A stretch of 64,000 bases of DNA from Fusibacter tunisiensis (GTDB taxonomy: Bacteria > Bacillota > Clostridia > Peptostreptococcales > Acidaminobacteraceae), in the NCBI RefSeq assembly GCF_016908355.1, contig NZ_JAFBDT010000004.1, forward strand, positions 62,001-126,000, in the 5' to 3' direction. The notes beneath the pieces were generated by a model. The model saw only the letters and a list, made by a program, of their open reading frames with translations, had not been told where the DNA came from and ran no database searches. The translations under genes were made by a program, and so were the position numbers. This document shows positions 42,635-51,198 of the stretch, piece after piece (positions within the stretch are counted from its first letter, which is position 1; the number at the start of each line of letters is the position of its first letter).

Positions 42635-42919
42635 ATGAAGATTACAAATTTAAACAGTGTCGCAAGTGCCTTTAAGGCCTATAACAAAACGGCAAAAAAA
42701 CCAGAAGCAGTTGGTAAAACAGGAGTCGCAGCGGATAAAGTTGAGATATCCTCAAAAGCACGGGACATTCAAGTGGCGATGAAGGCCCTTAGTGAAATCC
42801 CAGAGAGTCGAAGTGAAAAGGTGGAAGCCATCAAGACCCAAATCAGTCAAGGAACCTACAAACCATCAGCAGATGAACTTGTAGACAAACTGTTTTCGGG
42901 ACTTGGGCGCGTAAAATAG
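42635..42919 (+). CDS. flgM: Anti-sigma-28 factor FlgM
   Basis: A 94-residue protein of the FlgM family: disordered N-terminal half and C-terminal sigma-binding helices (VEISSKARDIQVAMKALSEIPESRSEKVEAIKTQISQGTYKPSADELVDKLF). It holds sigma-28 inactive until it is removed after hook completion. It has its own sigma-28 promoter, giving the usual feedback loop. Confidence 0.92.
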   Translation: MKITNLNSVASAFKAYNKTAKKPEAVGKTGVAADKVEISSKARDIQVAMKALSEIPESRSEKVEAIKTQISQGTYKPSADELVDKLFSGLGRVK

Positions 42920-42995
42920 AGCTGCCGATTTCTTTTCCCCCAGATTACCCTTGCCGGACTTAGTGTCCGGTTATTCATTATAAGGAGCCATTGCT

Positions 42996-43490
42996 ATGAC
43001 TAAAAGTGTGGAACAATTGATTTTAACTTTGGACAAAGAGTCCGAAATTTATAGAGATGTATTGGAACTTTCTACAAAAAAAAGAACGGCCATAAGAGCG
43101 AATGAAATTGACACCTTGGAAAAACTTGCAGGTGAAGAGCAGGCACTTGTTGTGACGCTTTTTAAACTTGAAGAGATTCGGGAAAAGGTTTTAGACAACC
43201 TTATGCGGGAACTTAAACTCGACAACATCGATACCGTTTCACAACTTACTCAGTTTTTGATGCCTGAAGACCGAAAAAAGGTGCAGGCCGCCAAAGATCA
43301 ATTGGTGGTACTTGTAAAAAATGCTGCCGATGAAAATCGGTTTAACAACCGGATGATTCAGGACAAGTTGGAACTGATAGAGTTTAACATCAATGTCCTA
43401 ACTGAAGTTTCGGATACCAGCGGTAAGTATGATAAAAAAGCAGTTAACGACAGTTATGAGCGCAAGAACTTGTTTGATGCGCGTGTATAG
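42996..43490 (+). CDS. flgN: FlgN-family flagellar chaperone
   Basis: A 164-residue, nearly all-helical protein (VEQLILTLDKESEIYRDVLELSTKKRTAI, FNNRMIQDKLELIEFNINVLTEV). FlgN is the export chaperone for the hook-filament junction proteins FlgK and FlgL, which are the next two genes. Sequence is variable in this family; the call rests on length, helices and position. Confidence 0.85.
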   Translation: MTKSVEQLILTLDKESEIYRDVLELSTKKRTAIRANEIDTLEKLAGEEQALVVTLFKLEEIREKVLDNLMRELKLDNIDTVSQLTQFLMPEDRKKVQAAKDQLVVLVKNAADENRFNNRMIQDKLELIEFNINVLTEVSDTSGKYDKKAVNDSYERKNLFDARV

Positions 43491-43505
43491 ATAGGAGTGT
43501 GAACC

Positions 43506-45143
43506 ATGTCATCAGGTTTTTTAGGATTAACAACTTCATTGTCAGGCCTCTTTGCCAATCAAAGATCTTTGGGGATTGTCAGTCATAATATTGCCAATGC
43601 CAATACAGAAGGTTACTCTCGACAAGTGATGAATACTAAAGCATATAAACCGCAAATGCTGCCCGGCGGCATGGGTGCACTTGGTGTTGGTGTGGATGTA
43701 ACAGCTGTAAAGCAAATAAGAGATGCCTATCTTGACAGCAAATTTAGGGATGAAACCAGCGCACAAGGCGAGTGGACTGCAAGAGCAGACGTCTTGCAAG
43801 AAGTTGAAGGGATTTTTAATGAGCCTTCAGATTCCAGTGTCGCTGAACTTTTAGATCAATACTATGAGTCTTTACAGAGCCTTCAAAAGAATCCGGAAAA
43901 CCTTACTGCCAGAACATTGGTGCGTCAAACCACCATTGCCCTAACAGAAGGGGTGGGGCGGATTTCTACCATGCTCAAAGAACTTCAAAAAGACCTTAAT
44001 ATGCAATTTGAAGCAGCTGTGGGTGAAGTAAATGACATAGCAGACCAGATTGCAACCTTAAATGAGACCATCTTCAAGGCAGAACTGGAAGGTGGCAAAG
44101 CCAATGATTTAAGAGACCAAAGGGAGTTGCTTTTAGACAAACTTTCAGAGTTTGTGAACATCAACTATTATGAAGATTCTCAGAATCGTTTTTATGTGTC
44201 CATAGGTGGGCAAGAAATCGTGTCCCACTTTAGGGCGGATGAACTGGAAACAGTAGAGCGTACTTCAAAAATTAATGAAGATGACTCCGAGGGCATTTGG
44301 GATGTTCAGTGGTCTAACGGCAATACCTTAAATGCTGCTACAGGAAAAATCAAAGGGTTAAGAGATGTAAGAGACAACAATACGGAACTATCAAAAGGAA
44401 TTCCTTATTATATTGATAAACTTAATGAGTTTGTGGATGTCCTTCACGACACCATGAATGGAATTCATGAAACTGGTTTTGGCCTCGATGGCAGTATTGG
44501 AAATTATATGTTCACCATGGATGGCATGAGCACAGCAGAGTATAAGGCTTATTTGACAGCCTCAGGAACAGATGTTACGGCAACGATCACAGCAGGTGGT
44601 ACACTTGACCCAACGAATCCAGCTGACAAGGCGGCAATTGATGCAAATATTGAAGCATATTTTATTGCCAATCCAGATGAGGCAGGCAAACGCATTAAAC
44701 TGGTGGATGATCAATATCTTTTGGTAGAAAAAGTAAAAGCCGATCGTTTATCCCTAGCCAGTGACTTAGACGATCTTAATAAAATTGCAGCAGCCACAAA
44801 TCTTGCAGATATACCAGGGGATGGTGGCAATATCTTAAAAATGATTGAAACCAGACACGATACAAAGTTATACGATTGGGGTGCTCCAGAAGATTTTGTT
44901 AAATCTTTGGTATCCAATTTAGGCGTTGATGCTGCAGAGGCCAACCGGGTCAAAAATAATCAAGATCTTTTGACCAATGAGTACAGCATGTCCAGGGACT
45001 CTGTTATGGGCGTTTCTTTAGACGAAGAAATGGCCAATATGATTAAATTTCAAACGGCTTACAATGCCAATGCACGAATGATTAATGTCTTTGACGAAAT
45101 GTTGGACTTAGTCGTCAATCGTTTGGGAACGGTTGGCAGATAG
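43506..45143 (+). CDS. flgK: Hook-associated protein 1
   Basis: A 545-residue hook-filament junction protein. The N-terminal motif LVSHNIANANTEGYSRQVM-like segment (IVSHNIANANTEGYSRQ) and the C-terminal helix (MSRDSVMGVSLDEEMANMIKFQTAYNANARMINVFDEMLDLVVNRLG) are intact. A stretch of about 100 residues with repeats of Ala and Thr (TASGTDVTATITAGGTLDP) is a variable surface insert. Confidence 0.94.
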   Translation: MSSGFLGLTTSLSGLFANQRSLGIVSHNIANANTEGYSRQVMNTKAYKPQMLPGGMGALGVGVDVTAVKQIRDAYLDSKFRDETSAQGEWTARADVLQEVEGIFNEPSDSSVAELLDQYYESLQSLQKNPENLTARTLVRQTTIALTEGVGRISTMLKELQKDLNMQFEAAVGEVNDIADQIATLNETIFKAELEGGKANDLRDQRELLLDKLSEFVNINYYEDSQNRFYVSIGGQEIVSHFRADELETVERTSKINEDDSEGIWDVQWSNGNTLNAATGKIKGLRDVRDNNTELSKGIPYYIDKLNEFVDVLHDTMNGIHETGFGLDGSIGNYMFTMDGMSTAEYKAYLTASGTDVTATITAGGTLDPTNPADKAAIDANIEAYFIANPDEAGKRIKLVDDQYLLVEKVKADRLSLASDLDDLNKIAAATNLADIPGDGGNILKMIETRHDTKLYDWGAPEDFVKSLVSNLGVDAAEANRVKNNQDLLTNEYSMSRDSVMGVSLDEEMANMIKFQTAYNANARMINVFDEMLDLVVNRLGTVGR

Positions 45144-45166
45144 GGTGATAGAATAGGAGTAAAACA

Positions 45167-46366
45167 ATGCGTGTAACGAATTCAATGCTTATAAAAGACA
45201 TGCTGTGGAATGCCAACAACAACATGGTTCAAATGTCAAACTATCAGTCCCAGATGTCTTCAGGCAAAAAAATCCAAAGGCCTTCAGATGATGCTGTTGG
45301 AACCACTATGGTAATGAAGTACAAAACAGATATTCGGGAAGCGGCCCAATATCAAAAAAATATTGATGACTCACTGGGCTGGCTAGAAGTTTCAGAAAGC
45401 GCCCTTACAAATTTAAAAGATGTCCTTCAGCGTGCCAGAGAACTTACTGTACAGGCAGCTAACGGGACCAACACCACAGAAGACCGCCAGAAAATACAGC
45501 TTGAAATGGAACAACTTAAGCAAGAGGTTATTGCGGCAGGAAATGCCACCAATGCCGGCCGATATATTTTCACAGGTCTTGAGACCAATGTGCCACTTTT
45601 TAATGAAGATGGTACCTATAACGTTGCCATGACGGAAGAACGGGATGTAAACAGGCGAAGCGTGGAATTTGAAGTGTCTGTGGGAACAACCCTTGACATA
45701 GGCACGCACCCGCTGGACATCTTTGGAATTGTGAAAGAACCTAATCCATTAAAAGATATAAATGGGGCGGGTGTTCCAGCAGGTGATATAGCAACCTATA
45801 CGGGCGTTCATTCTATGGTGGTTCAACTTGGAGAGGCCCGTCACCAAATTGATATTGATTTTGGAAATCCTTCTGCTATAGGAACTATTAACGATTTGGA
45901 GACAGCTGTCCAAACGGCCGTTGATGCTAAATTCGGCTCAGGGGCTGTGACGGTTACAGGCAATGTTGGTCCGCCAGAAACTTTAACCTATGGACCTGCA
46001 GACGTTGTGGTGGAAGCGACAGTTGGCCGCGAGAGTGAACTCATGAGCGATATGAACAATTTAATTGACGCATTAGAAACAGGGGACGATGCCGGGATAC
46101 AAACGGCACTTGGTAAAATAGATGAAAATATGGAACGTCTTTTGTCCGTTATGGGTGAAATTGGCGGGAAAACAAATCGGGTTGAATTCATCAAAAATAG
46201 GGTAGAAGAGAATGAGATCACTTTTACAGGCCTTTTAAGTAAGGTTCAAGATGTGGACATGGCAGAAGCGATTATGTACTTTAAGAATTTAGAAAACGTC
46301 TATAGGGCGTCTTTATCTGTTGGCTCAAAAGTTATCCAACCATCCTTGGTGGATTTTATCAGGTAA
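45167..46366 (+). CDS. flgL: Hook-associated protein 3
   Basis: A 399-residue junction protein of flagellin type: N-terminal helix MRVTNSMLIKDMLWNANNNMVQMSNYQSQMSSGKKI and C-terminal QDVDMAEAIMYFKNLENVYRASLSVGSKVIQPSLVDFI. It follows flgK by 23 bases. Confidence 0.92.
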   Translation: MRVTNSMLIKDMLWNANNNMVQMSNYQSQMSSGKKIQRPSDDAVGTTMVMKYKTDIREAAQYQKNIDDSLGWLEVSESALTNLKDVLQRARELTVQAANGTNTTEDRQKIQLEMEQLKQEVIAAGNATNAGRYIFTGLETNVPLFNEDGTYNVAMTEERDVNRRSVEFEVSVGTTLDIGTHPLDIFGIVKEPNPLKDINGAGVPAGDIATYTGVHSMVVQLGEARHQIDIDFGNPSAIGTINDLETAVQTAVDAKFGSGAVTVTGNVGPPETLTYGPADVVVEATVGRESELMSDMNNLIDALETGDDAGIQTALGKIDENMERLLSVMGEIGGKTNRVEFIKNRVEENEITFTGLLSKVQDVDMAEAIMYFKNLENVYRASLSVGSKVIQPSLVDFIR

Positions 46367-46383
46367 ATGAGGAGGCGTTTTAA

Positions 46384-46953
46384 GTGCCTATTAAAATTGA
46401 ATCCCAGTCCGCTCAAATTGGCTGGGATACCAAGAAAGCACAACTGAATCAAAGTGGGAACAATCAGCAGAGTTTGGACATTCAGACTAGAAAGCCTAAG
46501 CTTGAAATTAGGACCACAAGGCCACAAATGAACATAGACCAGTCTCAACCATTTGCTGAAGCAGGTCTTAAGAATATACAGGCTTTTATGTCAGATTCAG
46601 TTTCTTATGCCAAACAAGTTGTTTCACAAGGTATAGACAGGATTGTCTCTCAAGGAAACGAAATGAAGGACATTCACACAGGTGTAGACCCTATACCAGA
46701 TCAAGCCATTTACAATGCTTATGACCTGTTTGAAAAGACTTTTAATTTTGCACTTGTGCCCAGTTCCAGACCAGAGATAAATGTAACGCCCGGCGAGGTG
46801 ACAACCACACTAAATCCTGGTGAAGTGATTAACAATACAATGCCTAGGCGCGTTCAAATGGACTATACACCTTGGCAAATTAGCTATTATATGAAACAGT
46901 ACGCGAGTATTCGGTTTAGTTTTGAACCGTCTAAATTTGAAACTATGGTATAG
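46384..46953 (+). CDS. DUF6470 (YviE-like) family protein
   Basis: A 189-residue protein beginning with GTG 46384 after GAGGAGG. Sequence features are KIESQSAQIGWDTKKAQLNQ, a repeat-like segment rich in Pro/Gln and a Tyr-rich end (YTPWQISYYMKQYASIRFSFEPSKFE). It corresponds by position and length to yviE between flgL and fliW in Bacillus. No function is established. Confidence 0.8.
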   Translation: MPIKIESQSAQIGWDTKKAQLNQSGNNQQSLDIQTRKPKLEIRTTRPQMNIDQSQPFAEAGLKNIQAFMSDSVSYAKQVVSQGIDRIVSQGNEMKDIHTGVDPIPDQAIYNAYDLFEKTFNFALVPSSRPEINVTPGEVTTTLNPGEVINNTMPRRVQMDYTPWQISYYMKQYASIRFSFEPSKFETMV

Positions 46954-46964
46954 GAGGCGTAATA

Positions 46965-47408
46965 ATGAAATTAACCACACAACATTTGGGTGAACTTGAG
47001 TATGAGGAAGTAGACGTGATTCACTTTGATGATGCAATTCCTGGATTTGAAGAACTCCACAAGTACATTATCATTCCATCAGGGGATGCAGAGCTGCCCT
47101 TTCACTATCTTCAGTCCGTAGAAGAAGCAGACCTTGCCTTTATTGTAACCGATCCTTTTTTATTTGTTGAAAACTATGATTTTGAACTGCCCGATGCAGA
47201 TGCTGAAAAACTGGGTGTCGCTTCTGAAGCAGATGCTGAAAAATTGATTGTATATGCCATTGCCACAATTCCTGAAAATGTGGATGACACCACCATCAAT
47301 ATTGTAGCGCCAATACTTATAAATATTGAAAGCAAAAAAGGCATTCAACTGGTTTTAAATGAGTACGATGCTTTTAAACATCCAATCTTCAAAAAAGAGG
47401 AGGCCTAG
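46965..47408 (+). CDS. fliW: Flagellar assembly factor FliW
   Basis: A 147-residue FliW. Conserved parts are IHFDDAIPGFEELHKYIII, FHYLQSVEEADLAFIVTDPF and APILINIESKKGIQLVL. FliW binds either flagellin or CsrA; when flagellin is exported, FliW is freed to block CsrA and release hag translation. It is 2 bases before csrA. Confidence 0.94.
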   Translation: MKLTTQHLGELEYEEVDVIHFDDAIPGFEELHKYIIIPSGDAELPFHYLQSVEEADLAFIVTDPFLFVENYDFELPDADAEKLGVASEADAEKLIVYAIATIPENVDDTTINIVAPILINIESKKGIQLVLNEYDAFKHPIFKKEEA

Positions 47409-47410
47409 TT

Positions 47411-47644
47411 ATGTTGATTCTCACGCGCAAGAAAGACGAGAGTATCATCATTAACGGCAACATTGAGATACAGGTCATTGGCATAGAAGAAGGCAAAGTG
47501 AAAATTGGAATAAGTGCCCCCAAGTCAGTAACCATCCACCGGAGTGAAATTTTTGAAAAAATAAAAGAATCCAATGTGGCTTCAACAGTTAGAAATACAA
47601 ACTTAGAAGCACTTGGCGCAAAATTTACCACAACAAAAAAATAA
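47411..47644 (+). CDS. csrA: Carbon storage regulator, RNA-binding translational repressor
   Basis: A 77-residue CsrA with the canonical MLILTRKKDESIIINGNIEIQVIG start and GISAPKSVTIHR RNA-binding part. In Firmicutes its main target is the hag leader, directly downstream here, where two GGA sites are seen. The partner FliW is the gene before. Confidence 0.96.
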   Translation: MLILTRKKDESIIINGNIEIQVIGIEEGKVKIGISAPKSVTIHRSEIFEKIKESNVASTVRNTNLEALGAKFTTTKK

Positions 47645-47662
47645 AAAAATTCCTAAAGGTGC

Positions 47663-47689
47663 TAAAGTATCTGACAACTTTGCCGATAC
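47663..47689 (+). promoter_or_regulatory. Sigma-28 promoter of hag
   Basis: TAAA (47663-47666), 15 bases, GCCGATAC (47682-47689). This is the expected strong late flagellar promoter and leaves a leader of about 105 bases. Confidence 0.92.
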
Positions 47690-47697
47690 TTTACATA

Positions 47698-47795
47698 GAC
47701 AACCTAATTCAAACTTGCGGCCGAAAGAATGAAGGGTTGTCCTATAAATTTATAGCGTGGTTGGAAAGGATTCCGACCCTAAAAATTCAAGGAGG
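47698..47795 (+). promoter_or_regulatory. hag leader with predicted CsrA binding sites
   Basis: GACAACC (47698-47704) pairs with GGTTGTC (47735-47741), forming a 5' stem. A second hairpin, GGTTGGAA (47759-47766) with TTCCGACC (47771-47778), shows AGGA in its loop, the ideal CsrA target form. A second ANGGA is the Shine-Dalgarno AAGGAGG (47789-47795). Two such sites with one over the ribosome binding site match the Bacillus hag control scheme. Confidence 0.75.
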
Positions 47796-47801
47796 ATTAT
47801 T

Positions 47802-49157
47802 ATGAGAATTAACAATAACTTAATGGCAATGAATACCCACAGACAATTGGGGATCAACTCAGGAAATGGTGCAAAATCAATCGAGAAATTATCATCAGGT
47901 TACAGAATCAACCGTGCTGGCGATGACGCTGCTGGTCTTGCGATTTCTGAAAAAATGAGAGGACAAATTAGAGGTCTTAATATGGCTTCAAGAAACTCTC
48001 AAGATGCGATTTCATTGGTTCAAACGGCTGAAGGTGCTTTAAATGAAACACAAGCAATCCTTCAACGTATGAGAGAGTTATCAGTTCAATCTGCGAACGA
48101 TACAAATGTTGATGCTGATCGTACAGCGCTTCAGAATGAGATTGATCAATTAACAACTGAAATTGATAGAATAGCAACAACAACTGAGTTTAATACAAGA
48201 AAATTGTTGAATGGTGGAGCTGGCGTTGCAATTTCTGCAAGCAATGGTTCAGTTACATCTTTATCAGGAACTGCTGATACAACAGCTGGAGTGATTTCTA
48301 TAACAGCTGCAAATACAACACTGGCTGATAAAGGTGCTGTAGTTGATGCTGGAACTACAGCGTTAGCAGATGCTTCAACTGCTTTAGGTGGTGTTGGTGC
48401 AATCACTATTAATGGAACTTCATTTAGTTTTGCTGCAACAGATACAGTTCAAGAAGCTTTAGATACATTTAATGGTCAGACAGCTACAACTGGTGTCACT
48501 GCAACTTGGGCTAATGGTACTGGATTTACTTTTACACAAGTTAATGAAGGTTCTGCTCATAGTGTTAATGTTACAGCAGCTTCAGGTGTATTTACTGGCG
48601 GAGCACAGAGTGATGCTGGCGCAGATGCAATCTTAAGTGTTGGTGAATTAGGTGGTTCGTATTCCGCAAGTGGTAATAAAGTAGAAGTAACATCTGGCGC
48701 TTATGAAGGTCTTCAGTTTACTTTGACTGCAGATGCTGATGTTTCAATTACTGTAGGGACTAACAATTCTTTAAAAATGCAAATAGGTGCAAATGAAACT
48801 CAAGATATGAGTGTTTCAATTGGTGATATGAGAGCTGATGCTCTTGGAGTTGGTAGTGTAAGTGTTGCTACTCAGGCAGATGCTGCAACAGCGATCACAA
48901 CAATCAATGATGCAATTACATCTGTATCTGATGAAAGAGCAAAACTTGGTGCGGTCCAAAACAGATTAGAGCATACAATCAAGAACTTAGATACATCATC
49001 TGAGAACTTACAAGCTTCTGAATCTCGAATCAGAGACGTAGACATGGCGAAAGAAATGATGGAATTCACTAAGAATAACATCTTGCAACAAGCAGCTCAA
49101 GCTATGTTGGCTCAAGCAAATCAGCAACCTCAAGGCGTATTGCAGCTTCTGAGATAG
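47802..49157 (+). CDS. hag: Flagellin (unspliced reading form, interrupted by a group I intron)
   Basis: A 451-residue flagellin: conserved N-terminal D0/D1 ([21 protein letters not shown]) and C-terminal D1/D0 ([18 protein letters not shown]...), with an Ala/Thr-rich variable centre (about 145-370). ATG 47802 follows AAGGAGG; an upstream in-frame GTG at 47757 lies in the leader. Exon 1 ends at 49112 (codon 437, GCT). The last 14 codons and TAG at 49155 lie inside the intron. Splicing joins exon 1 to 49555-49599, giving again 451 residues with Ala instead of Gln at 442. Expression is by sigma-28 and CsrA/FliW. Confidence 0.94.
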   Translation: MRINNNLMAMNTHRQLGINSGNGAKSIEKLSSGYRINRAGDDAAGLAISEKMRGQIRGLNMASRNSQDAISLVQTAEGALNETQAILQRMRELSVQSANDTNVDADRTALQNEIDQLTTEIDRIATTTEFNTRKLLNGGAGVAISASNGSVTSLSGTADTTAGVISITAANTTLADKGAVVDAGTTALADASTALGGVGAITINGTSFSFAATDTVQEALDTFNGQTATTGVTATWANGTGFTFTQVNEGSAHSVNVTAASGVFTGGAQSDAGADAILSVGELGGSYSASGNKVEVTSGAYEGLQFTLTADADVSITVGTNNSLKMQIGANETQDMSVSIGDMRADALGVGSVSVATQADAATAITTINDAITSVSDERAKLGAVQNRLEHTIKNLDTSSENLQASESRIRDVDMAKEMMEFTKNNILQQAAQAMLAQANQQPQGVLQLLR

Positions 49158-49554
49158 TTGATTAAGGGTCCATTGGAGAGTAATCTCTAAATGATAATTG
49201 GGTGAATTGCTGGAACTTCCTTAAGCTCAGCTAACCACAACGCAGCTGGAAACGGCAAACGTGACGGTTTGAAAATAGGTGAGATTGGATAATCAGCAGC
49301 CAAGCTCCTGTACCGAAAGGTTGGAGAAGGTTCAACGACTAGGATAGACCATCTAAAGCGAAAGCCATGATGATGAAATCCGTAGGATCAGAGGTGGTCC
49401 GAAGTGCCCAACAACCAAATTAGTGAATAGGCGAAAGGCGTTAGCCGTTAGGAAAAGCACTTGACCTTCCTAATCAATTAACCCCTAACCAACTAACCAA
49501 CTAATCCGGTTGAAGATATAGTCTGGCATATACTGAAAGGTATGTGATGGTCCG
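49113..49554 (+). ncRNA. Group I self-splicing intron in the flagellin gene
   Basis: The 442-nt element has group I core parts in order: P-like GAATTGCTGGAA (49204-49215), Q AATCAGCAGCCAAGC (49291-49305), R GGTTCAACGACTAGG (49329-49343), S GAAGATATAGTC (49512-49523). P7 forms GACTA/TAGTC; P4 TTGCTG/CAGCAG; P6a CTCC/GGAG with a GAAA-capped tip; P2 is GAGA/TCTC; P9 CATATACT-GAAA-GGTATGTG. The exon ends in T (49112) and the intron in G (49554), as required. A partial P1 can form with GGTCCA (49169-49174). No homing endonuclease is present. Confidence 0.9.
49479..49507 (-). repeat. Copy of the G-rich TAGTTGGTTAGGGG repeat within the intron
   Basis: Read on the minus strand, 49495-49479 equals 17 bases of the telomere-like tract at 30561-30577. 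It lies between the R and S elements, in a peripheral loop where insertions are tolerated, next to a small stem TTAGGAA/TTCCTAA (49447-49473). Confidence 0.8.
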
Positions 49555-49599
49555 CAAGCAAACCAAGCACCTCAAGGCGTTCTCCAGTTACTCAGATAA
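49555..49599 (+). other. hag: Flagellin exon 2 (14 codons and stop)
   Basis: CAA GCA AAC CAA GCA CCT and eight more codons end at TAA 49597-49599 and encode [14 protein letters not shown], the standard flagellin C-terminus. The frame joins exactly to codon 437 of exon 1. The gene's own terminator follows this exon and not the intron-internal stop, showing that this is the original gene end. Confidence 0.9.
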
Positions 49600-49624
49600 T
49601 TGGACGCAAATTAAAGCCATTAAG

Positions 49625-49659
49625 GAGTCCAGGGGATTATTCTCCTGGCTCTTTTTTTT
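49625..49659 (+). terminator. Terminator of hag
   Basis: GAG-T-CCAGG (49625-49633) pairs with CCTGG-CTC (49644-49651), one bulged T, followed by T8. Confidence 0.85.
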
Positions 49660-49692
49660 ACATATTGTGGAGAATTATAATGGGGGATGACT

Positions 49693-50607
49693 ATGTTGAC
49701 ACTTACCGTGGATTTTAGAAAAGAACTTGCTCACAGAATAGAAGAAAATGGTAATAAAGGTTTGTCTGATATAGATCTTATGGAGTTTTCAAAAAAACTA
49801 ATTCAGAAGTTAAAAAATTCAAATTCAGTGAAACTGTATCGTTACATGCCTTTTAACTATAATAGTGTTCGATCCATTGAAACGGGTAGTATCTATCTTA
49901 GTGAAGTTGGAAAAATGAATGATGTGTTTGAAGGGTTAACATTGACACATTCAAATAAGAATATTAGTTTCAATACTTTGAATGACTTGATCTATCTTAA
50001 ATCATTTTGTGAGGAAAAGGACAACTTGCTAATGTGGAGTCACTATGCAGATAACCATAAAGGAATATGTATTGAGTATGATTTGACTTATCTCATCAGC
50101 AAAATAGATGATAAAAAAAGCAATCCAAATATTTTGTTTCACCTTTTCCCTGTTGTCTATTTAGAGAATAGAATCAATGATGAAGCAGCTTTCAATAATT
50201 TGATATATGCATCCAAAAGCATAAATCAATACAAATTAGACTTGAAGAATCAGAATCATCATGATGATGTTGAATGGCATAATGACATAAAGATGTTGTT
50301 TTTAATCAAGTCTAAATCTTGGGGATATGAAAAAGAATGGCGCATCGCTGTGACTTTCACACAGATGAATGAAAAGCCAAAATATTCAGATGAGTCACTT
50401 TCTGATTTGTATACGATTGATTCACAAAATGTAGATTTTGATTGTATCACGTCAATTTATTGTGGTGCGAACTTAGAAAACGATAAAGTTGAGCATCTTA
50501 AAGAAATTGCTAAAAGAGTTAATAATAACAGTTTACGTAGGCTATCTGTCTATAGATCTCAGTTGGACCCGAAAGAGTATAAACTAAATTATGAACGGAT
50601 ATTATAG
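49693..50607 (+). CDS. DUF2971 family protein
   Basis: A 304-residue protein with the DUF2971 pattern: KLYRYMPFNYNSVRSIETGSIYLSE, LLMWSHYADNHKGICIEYD, SKSWGYEKEWRI and ITSIYCGANL. The biochemical role is not established. ATG 49693 lies 6 bases after GGGGG; ATG 49687 is too close. The gene is noticeably AT-rich with long A and T runs, unlike the flagellar genes around it, and breaks the hag-flaG order, so it was probably acquired. Confidence 0.82.
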   Translation: MLTLTVDFRKELAHRIEENGNKGLSDIDLMEFSKKLIQKLKNSNSVKLYRYMPFNYNSVRSIETGSIYLSEVGKMNDVFEGLTLTHSNKNISFNTLNDLIYLKSFCEEKDNLLMWSHYADNHKGICIEYDLTYLISKIDDKKSNPNILFHLFPVVYLENRINDEAAFNNLIYASKSINQYKLDLKNQNHHDDVEWHNDIKMLFLIKSKSWGYEKEWRIAVTFTQMNEKPKYSDESLSDLYTIDSQNVDFDCITSIYCGANLENDKVEHLKEIAKRVNNNSLRRLSVYRSQLDPKEYKLNYERIL

Positions 50608-50624
50608 ACTGAAAGGACCCCATC

Positions 50625-50846
50625 ATGACCGAACGCGATAAGCTCATAGAACTTCTGGAAGAAGTCAAACAGAAAATCAGAATGCTAGACGCCATCGAGG
50701 AGCGTCTTTTAAGAGCGCGTGATCTGGTCATGAAGTCCACAGAGGTAGAAGTCCTTGATGGACAGAGGCAAGACCTGCAGCGAGAGATTGATGAGTTGAT
50801 GGCTGAGGTACGATTGCTAGAGATGGACGACACCGAAAATCAGTGA
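50625..50846 (+). CDS. Small coiled-coil protein
   Basis: A 73-residue, highly charged protein predicted as one long helix (RDKLIELLEEVKQKIRMLDAIEERLLRARDLV, LQREIDELMAEVRLLEM). AAAGGACC precedes the ATG. I do not recognise a family; heptads suggest an oligomer or a helper like small flagellar chaperones. Confidence 0.65.
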   Translation: MTERDKLIELLEEVKQKIRMLDAIEERLLRARDLVMKSTEVEVLDGQRQDLQREIDELMAEVRLLEMDDTENQ

Positions 50847-51198
50847 AATTCATTTTACTCAAACCTGAGTATAACCTTCCTGTAAAAATCCCAACTAGTC
50901 AACGCCGAAAATCGCTGAAAAGTTGGGACAGAGTGTTAAAAAAGAGCAATTTTTGAACTCATTTTATTTTGTAACGAATTATGTTACGATTTAGTTCAGT
51001 TAGAAGTTGATTTTCAGTTAAATCATGTATGCTAACGGTGTTTCGTGCGAAATTTAACTGGTGCATACTAATTTTGGTGCTTGATGTTTTTTTCTTAGTT
51101 GAATATTTATAGTTTGCGATTATTTTATGCCATTAATGTGCAAAAGAATTCACGCTTACCTATATAATTAAAAGAGCAAATATTTAAAACTCAGTCCA
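50847..51198. other. Gene-free stretch, 352 bases
   Basis: No open frame or RNA gene was found. It is very AT-rich. The only structures are a palindrome GTAAC-GAATTAT-GTTAC near 50971 and a 9-bp inverted repeat CAGTTAAAT (51015-51023)/ATTTAACTG (51052-51060). CGAAAATC is repeated near 50835 and 50908. Confidence 0.6.

Noticed and set aside
49113-49554. Homing endonuclease gene inside the intron
   Set aside because: No open frame of useful length on either strand; the extra length is repeat and stem sequence.
49158-49690. Truncated second flagellin gene or duplication
   Set aside because: Only the last 14 codons are repeated, and the sequence between has a complete group I core with correct splice-site bases.
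50847-51198. c-di-GMP or other riboswitch in the gap
   Set aside because: The conserved core sequences of the riboswitch classes I know were not found; the gap lies between convergent genes, so a leader is not expected.
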